Below are positions 5,837 to 8,807 of a DNA stretch of 8,807 nucleotides, in pieces. The stretch covers positions 1,025 through 9,831 of the forward strand of contig MFQB01000028.1 of the NCBI GenBank assembly GCA_001784275.1. The letters are read 5' to 3'. Below the pieces are notes generated by a model. The model was not told the origin of the DNA, did no database searches, and saw only the letters and a program-made list of their open reading frames with translations. Source of the DNA: Candidatus Magasanikbacteria bacterium RIFCSPHIGHO2_02_FULL_47_14. Its GTDB lineage: Bacteria > Patescibacteriota > Patescibacteriia > Magasanikbacterales > UBA922. The position numbers and the translations under genes were made by a program. How positions within the stretch are numbered: position 1 is the first letter of the stretch; every line of letters begins with the position of its first letter.

Positions 5837-6267
5837 TTCACGAGGTACAGACAGAAGCTGAGATGTTAAAACTCGGAGAAGAACTGGCAGCCACACTTCA
5901 TAGTGGAGATATCGTTCTCTTGTCCGGTGAGCTTGGTGCAGGCAAAACCACGTTGACAAAGGGTATTGCTCAAGGTTTGCGCATCCTGGAAGACATCACC
6001 AGCCCGACATTTACCTTAATGAATACATACCCGGTGTCGGCAGAGTCAGACGTCAAAACTCTGGTTCACATTGATACCTATCGTCTCAAAAACCAGGAAG
6101 AACTTCTGGAAATTGGCGTTGAGGATTATCTCGGTAAACCAACAACACTTTGCATCATAGAGTGGCCGGAAAAGATCGAAGGGCTTCTCAAAAACAAAAA
6201 AACGATTGCTATCACAATCGAACATACAAAAAATCACACGCGCACATTAACTATTGAGCGTGCTTAA
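5833..6267 (+). CDS. tsaE: TsaE, ATPase of the t6A37 tRNA modification complex
   Basis: 144 residues, normal length. TsaE is the P-loop ATPase that works with TsaB and TsaD to place threonylcarbamoyl on A37 of ANN-decoding tRNAs. Motifs are the Walker A GELGAGKTT (32-40), switch-like SPTFTLMNTY (57-66), HIDTYRL (79-85) and IEWPEKI (109-115), all TsaE hallmarks. The start ATG overlaps the glyA stop by 4 bases, so the two are probably translated together. The stop codon overlaps the stop of the convergent PLD gene (6264-6267). It is the second tRNA anticodon-loop enzyme family in the window besides Elp3/Trm9-like; tsaB and tsaD are not seen here. Confidence 0.96.
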   Translation: MIHEVQTEAEMLKLGEELAATLHSGDIVLLSGELGAGKTTLTKGIAQGLRILEDITSPTFTLMNTYPVSAESDVKTLVHIDTYRLKNQEELLEIGVEDYLGKPTTLCIIEWPEKIEGLLKNKKTIAITIEHTKNHTRTLTIERA

Positions 6268-7358
6268 CTTCGTCGATGCCAGACCCGGTATAGACGTATC
6301 GCCCACCGTTCTTTGAAACGGTGCCAGGCCCCTCGCCTTTCCCAGCGTGCCCCATCAAGCAAATTTGCTTTCTGAAGCCAGCCCTCCACAATGGTCTTGA
6401 GTTTTTTTACTACATTTTTATCAGCCAATGTGACATTCGCTTCATAGTTGTCGTAAAAACTGCCGTGCTCCAAGTTGGAACTCCCGATCATGGCCCACTC
6501 TTCGTCGACAATCACACCCTTGCCATGCATCATGGTGTCCAGTAGGTGAACCCGCACACCATATTTTTTCATAAGTGAAAACCAGGCATAGGCAGCAAAA
6601 GTTGCGATGCGCACGTCGGTGCGGAATGGAATCAAAAGATCAACTTTTACGCCACGCTTTCTTGCCTGCCACAGGGCATAGAGAAACTTGCGATCCGGAA
6701 AATAATAGGGGGAAAATAAGATCACTCGTTCGCGAGCACGCAAGAGCGCTTCGGTATACTTGCGCCGTGCAAAGGACCGTGTGTCATGTGCATCATCAAA
6801 AACAAAGTGAATGTCCTGGAATTCTTTGGCAATACGAAATTTGTATTTCAACAAGTGACGAACATTTTTCTTTGAACCGCCACAGATCAAGTACATCTTT
6901 GCGAAGGCCCGCGATAATGTACGCACTGCCGTTCGTCCTTGAATCTGTATGTGAATATCCAGCCAATCCTTCATCCGTTTGTCGATGTTGACTCCCCCAA
7001 TAAACCCAATTGACTCATCGACAACAAGAATTTTTCTATGCGTGCGAGATACGAGCTTTTTCCATAGTCCTCGGTATCGGTATTTTCGTTCGTGAAAAAA
7101 TAACAAATCGACCCCGGCATCTTTCAGAGATTGTGCTCGCTTTCGCGACACGCCAAAACTTCCGACATAGTCCAAAATCAACTTCACATCTACTCCTGCG
7201 CGGGCTTTTTGTTCCAAGATATTAAAAAACCGCTCCCCTGCCTCGTCATCAACAAAAATATACAACTCCCAGTAGATAGATTTTTCAGCAGAACAAATAG
7301 CCTGATACATGCCGTTCCAGGCCTCTTGTGATGTAGAGTAAATTTGATACTGAGACAT
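6264..7358 (-). CDS. Phospholipase D superfamily protein, cardiolipin-synthase-like (short form)
   Basis: 364 residues with two HKD active-site motifs: H107-x-K109-x4-D114 within RTHRKILVVDESIGFIGG (105-122), and H278-x-K280-x4-D285 within HGKGVIVD followed by IGSSNL (291-296). A pair of such motifs forms one active site that transfers phosphatidyl groups through a phosphohistidine. The bacterial cardiolipin synthases ClsB/ClsC have the same layout. The N-terminal membrane spans of ClsA are missing. The C-terminus (339-364) is rich in Arg and Trp and could bind membrane. Start ATG 7358 has GGAAGG (7364-7369) five bases upstream, a good ribosome site, and a promoter at 7381-7408. It is the last gene of the minus-strand group. 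Cardiolipin synthase is most likely; another phosphatidyltransferase or phosphodiesterase is possible. Confidence 0.9.
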   Translation of the reverse strand: MSQYQIYSTSQEAWNGMYQAICSAEKSIYWELYIFVDDEAGERFFNILEQKARAGVDVKLILDYVGSFGVSRKRAQSLKDAGVDLLFFHERKYRYRGLWKKLVSRTHRKILVVDESIGFIGGVNIDKRMKDWLDIHIQIQGRTAVRTLSRAFAKMYLICGGSKKNVRHLLKYKFRIAKEFQDIHFVFDDAHDTRSFARRKYTEALLRARERVILFSPYYFPDRKFLYALWQARKRGVKVDLLIPFRTDVRIATFAAYAWFSLMKKYGVRVHLLDTMMHGKGVIVDEEWAMIGSSNLEHGSFYDNYEANVTLADKNVVKKLKTIVEGWLQKANLLDGARWERRGAWHRFKERWAIRLYRVWHRRS

Positions 7359-7380
7359 AAAAACCTTCCAAGAGGGCAGG

Positions 7381-7408
7381 TCTATACAAAAAACTGCTCA
7401 GATGTCAT
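7381..7408 (-). promoter_or_regulatory. Promoter for the PLD/cardiolipin-synthase-like gene
   Basis: On the minus strand ATGACA (7408-7403; 5 of 6) is followed after 16 bases by TATAGA (7386-7381; 4 of 6). This gives a leader of about 15-20 bases containing the GGAAGG ribosome site. The -35 overlaps the end of the UMP kinase gene. It would let the PLD gene be expressed apart from the genes upstream. Confidence 0.5.
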
Positions 7409-8094
7409 TTCACGATAGTACCCTGAAATGGTTTGCCTTGTACGGCCTTCTGCACCTCTTTTAGATTATTCCCATCAACGAAGGAAACTGTCAAGCCAAG
7501 TTTTTGCGCTTCGCGACTGGCAACCGGGTCAAATGGGATGTTTTTCCCAGGCTCCCACGTGTCACCGATGATGTTTTTTCGCAATGTTTTCCAGTCAATA
7601 TGTTCAATTTTCTGTGCACCCTTAAATTTTGCCGGGTCCTTGTCGTAAATATAAGCGGTGTTGGATAGATTGATAATTTCTTTGGCTCCATACGTTTTGG
7701 CAAAAGCAACGGCCTGAGCATCGGTTGATTGTCCCGGTTTGAGACCGCCGGCAACGAGGACTGGCTTTTTAAGACGAACCTTCTTTTTTGAGTCTGTTAC
7801 TACATGTTCGTGAGCCAACTCCTTCAAAATAACACGAACAAAGTTAGCGTTTAACATGGTGGTAGAAATCCCAATCCAGTCCAAATCATTGGCCGAAGAT
7901 ACAGAAAGCTGCCGTGCCGCTTGCTGGTAATAACGACAGGTTGCTCCACCACCAACAACCAAAATAAATCGGGTGCCCTGCTTTACAAAACTCAATATCA
8001 GCTTTCTTAATTCCTTTAAAAAAGAAATATCAAAACCTGTCTTTGGGATAATGATGGATCCTCCGACCGACAAAATCTTCACTTTGGATGCCAT
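7405..8094 (-). CDS. pyrH: UMP kinase, archaeal-type (amino acid kinase family)
   Basis: 229 residues. UMP kinase phosphorylates UMP to UDP in pyrimidine synthesis. Amino-acid-kinase landmarks are SVGGSI (9-14) at the N-terminal phosphate loop, VVGGGATCRYY (46-56), AGGLKPGQSTDAQA (115-128) and NLSNTAYIYDKDP (142-154), followed by WEPGKNIPFDPVAS (180-193) and the C-terminal GTIVK. The compact N-terminus and the GGLKPGQSTDA/WEPG segments resemble the archaeal-type UMP kinase subfamily more than the usual bacterial PyrH. The start lies 2 bases after the stop of the upstream membrane protein gene, with no ribosome site, so it is probably coupled. Another amino acid kinase is the main alternative, less likely given the WEPG...DPVA region. 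Confidence 0.85.
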   Translation of the reverse strand: MASKVKILSVGGSIIIPKTGFDISFLKELRKLILSFVKQGTRFILVVGGGATCRYYQQAARQLSVSSANDLDWIGISTTMLNANFVRVILKELAHEHVVTDSKKKVRLKKPVLVAGGLKPGQSTDAQAVAFAKTYGAKEIINLSNTAYIYDKDPAKFKGAQKIEHIDWKTLRKNIIGDTWEPGKNIPFDPVASREAQKLGLTVSFVDGNNLKEVQKAVQGKPFQGTIVK

Positions 8095-8096
8095 AT

Positions 8097-8438
8097 CTAC
8101 GGTCGTTTAAGAAGTGACCCAGCCAGCCAGCTGACGAGTGTGAGCAAGAAAGCGCCAATGAGTGCTGGCCAAAATCCGGAGACAACAAATCCGTCAATAA
8201 AACTACTCACGAACCAAAAGAGAAGCGCATTAATCACGAATGTAAACAAACCCAATGTCAAAATATTAATCGGCAAAGTAAGGACAAAAAGCACAGGACG
8301 AATGACTGCGTTTACGAGTCCGAGTACTAAAATAGTGATAAATGCCGTATACCACCCTGATATTTCAATCCCAGGCACATACAAAGCGATGAGGAGTAGC
8401 GCCGCTGCATTGATGAACCAACGAAGAAGAAGTCTCAT
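8097..8438 (-). CDS. YvlD / phage-holin-4 superfamily membrane protein
   Basis: 113 residues, nearly all hydrophobic, with about four membrane spans (near 5-21, 29-47, 51-75, 88-110). The stretch from NAVIRPVL (43-50) through LTLPINILTLGLFTF (53-67) is the conserved core of the family known as mycobacterial 4-TMS phage holin superfamily IV (PF04020), which includes Bacillus YvlD. The biochemical role is unsettled; most members are ordinary chromosomal genes tied to membrane or envelope stress, and nothing phage-like is nearby. A perfect TATAAT lies 8 bases before the start. It ends 2 bases before the UMP kinase gene. Confidence 0.88.
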   Translation of the reverse strand: MRLLLRWFINAAALLLIALYVPGIEISGWYTAFITILVLGLVNAVIRPVLFVLTLPINILTLGLFTFVINALLFWFVSSFIDGFVVSGFWPALIGAFLLTLVSWLAGSLLKRP

Positions 8439-8446
8439 AATAATTG

Positions 8447-8452
8447 ATTATA
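8447..8452 (-). promoter_or_regulatory. TATAAT box for the YvlD-UMP kinase pair, predicted leaderless
   Basis: The minus strand reads a perfect TATAAT at 8452-8447, ending exactly 8 bases before ATG 8438, the same geometry as at the Nudix gene. The -35 region is only A-rich (GAAAAA at 17 bases). The box overlaps the stop codon of the upstream MutY-like gene. No ribosome site lies between box and ATG. Confidence 0.5.
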
Positions 8453-8807
8453 CTAATACAATAACTTGTTTTTTCCTTTTAATCAAGCCATCTTTTGCTA
8501 AACCAGCTACGACTTGTTCAAGACGATCTTGGGAAAAATCAGGGAACATCGTGCTGTAGAGGTGTGCGATCGAGATCGAGCCGCCATCTCTGAGAAAATC
8601 TACAATCCTCCCGCGAATAAATCTGTCAGTTTGTTTGAAAGGAATGGATTTTTTTGTGTTTTTTTTCTTTGTCTTTGGTCCTGGATATAGATCTATAAAC
8701 TTCTGAACCAGTGGATGAGTGTTTCGCTGTGTCACAGCAGTCATAAAATCCATAATTGCCTGATTCCAGTGGTAAGCCCGGACAGGATCCTTTTGACTTA
8801 TCACCGA
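8448..8807 (-). CDS. C-terminal part of a MutY-like (A/G-specific adenine) DNA glycosylase, 5' end outside window
   Basis: 119 residues with no start of their own: the frame is open to the right edge, and the GTG at 8804 is unlikely to be the true start. YHWNQAIMDFMTAV (12-25) matches the end of the HhH-GPD domain in MutY (NQALMDLGA in the family). MutY normally continues with four cysteines that bind an iron-sulfur cluster; none is present here. Instead there is a Lys-rich linker (44-58), then DRFIRGRIVDFLRDGG (61-76) and a winged-helix-like end (about 77-119). Some reduced-genome lineages have cluster-less relatives of this shape, which fits the proposed organism. MutY removes adenine paired with 8-oxoguanine. 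The catalytic half lies outside the window, so function is inferred from the tail alone. Confidence 0.55.
   Translation of the reverse strand, partial: SVISQKDPVRAYHWNQAIMDFMTAVTQRNTHPLVQKFIDLYPGPKTKKKNTKKSIPFKQTDRFIRGRIVDFLRDGGSISIAHLYSTMFPDFSQDRLEQVVAGLAKDGLIKRKKQVIVLV

Noticed and set aside
8097..8438. Prophage remnant suggested by the holin-family name
   Set aside because: The PF04020 family is mostly chromosomal (YvlD-like), and no lysin, integrase or structural phage gene is present.
1..8807. CRISPR array, tRNA/rRNA genes, insertion sequences or attachment sites
   Set aside because: Reading both strands showed no regularly spaced direct repeats, no cloverleaf with CCA end, no transposase motifs and no convincing terminal inverted repeats with target duplications.

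Overview
The window looks like chromosomal DNA from a small-genome bacterium of the Candidate Phyla Radiation (Patescibacteria, Magasanikbacteria/Uhrbacteria-like). This is an inference from gene content: a compact bacterial/archaeal-type Elp3, an archaeal-type UMP kinase, a MutY-like C-terminus without the usual cysteines, a YvlD-type membrane protein, very tight packing, and mostly no Shine-Dalgarno sequences. No tRNA, rRNA, CRISPR array, transposase or prophage gene was found.

Layout. The left edge (1-702, minus) holds a methyltransferase that runs off the window and resembles Trm9/ALKBH8 wobble-uridine methyltransferases. Six bases away, reading the other way, is elp3 (709-2361), followed by a cytosolic GGDEF-domain protein (2372-3409) and a strong intrinsic terminator. 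Next comes an isolated block (about 3481-4091): promoter, 5'-UTR hairpin, perfect AGGAGG ribosome site, a GC-rich gene of 124 codons built from two diverged copies of a ~43-residue unit, an inverted repeat enclosing an orphan Shine-Dalgarno-like site, then two terminators in tandem. The plus strand continues with a Nudix hydrolase, glyA and tsaE (4124-6267). From the right edge the minus strand carries the end of a MutY-like gene, a YvlD/holin-4-like membrane protein, a UMP kinase and a phospholipase-D/cardiolipin-synthase-like enzyme (8807-6264). The last overlaps tsaE tail to tail by 4 bases.

How the genes fit together. Three genes concern tRNA anticodon-loop modification: Elp3 (cm5U-type wobble chemistry), the Trm9-like methyltransferase (which could convert it to the methyl ester mcm5U) and TsaE (t6A37). 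GlyA supplies one-carbon units, UMP kinase serves pyrimidine metabolism, the Nudix enzyme may clean nucleotides, and the PLD enzyme probably acts in phospholipid synthesis.

Most notable: the divergent Trm9-like/Elp3 pair, which suggests a minimal bacterial version of the eukaryotic Elongator-Trm9 pathway; and the GC-rich, insulated, internally duplicated orphan gene, whose composition and translation signals differ from everything around it. Two promoters with perfect TATAAT boxes lie exactly 8 nt from their ATG, which suggests leaderless mRNAs.
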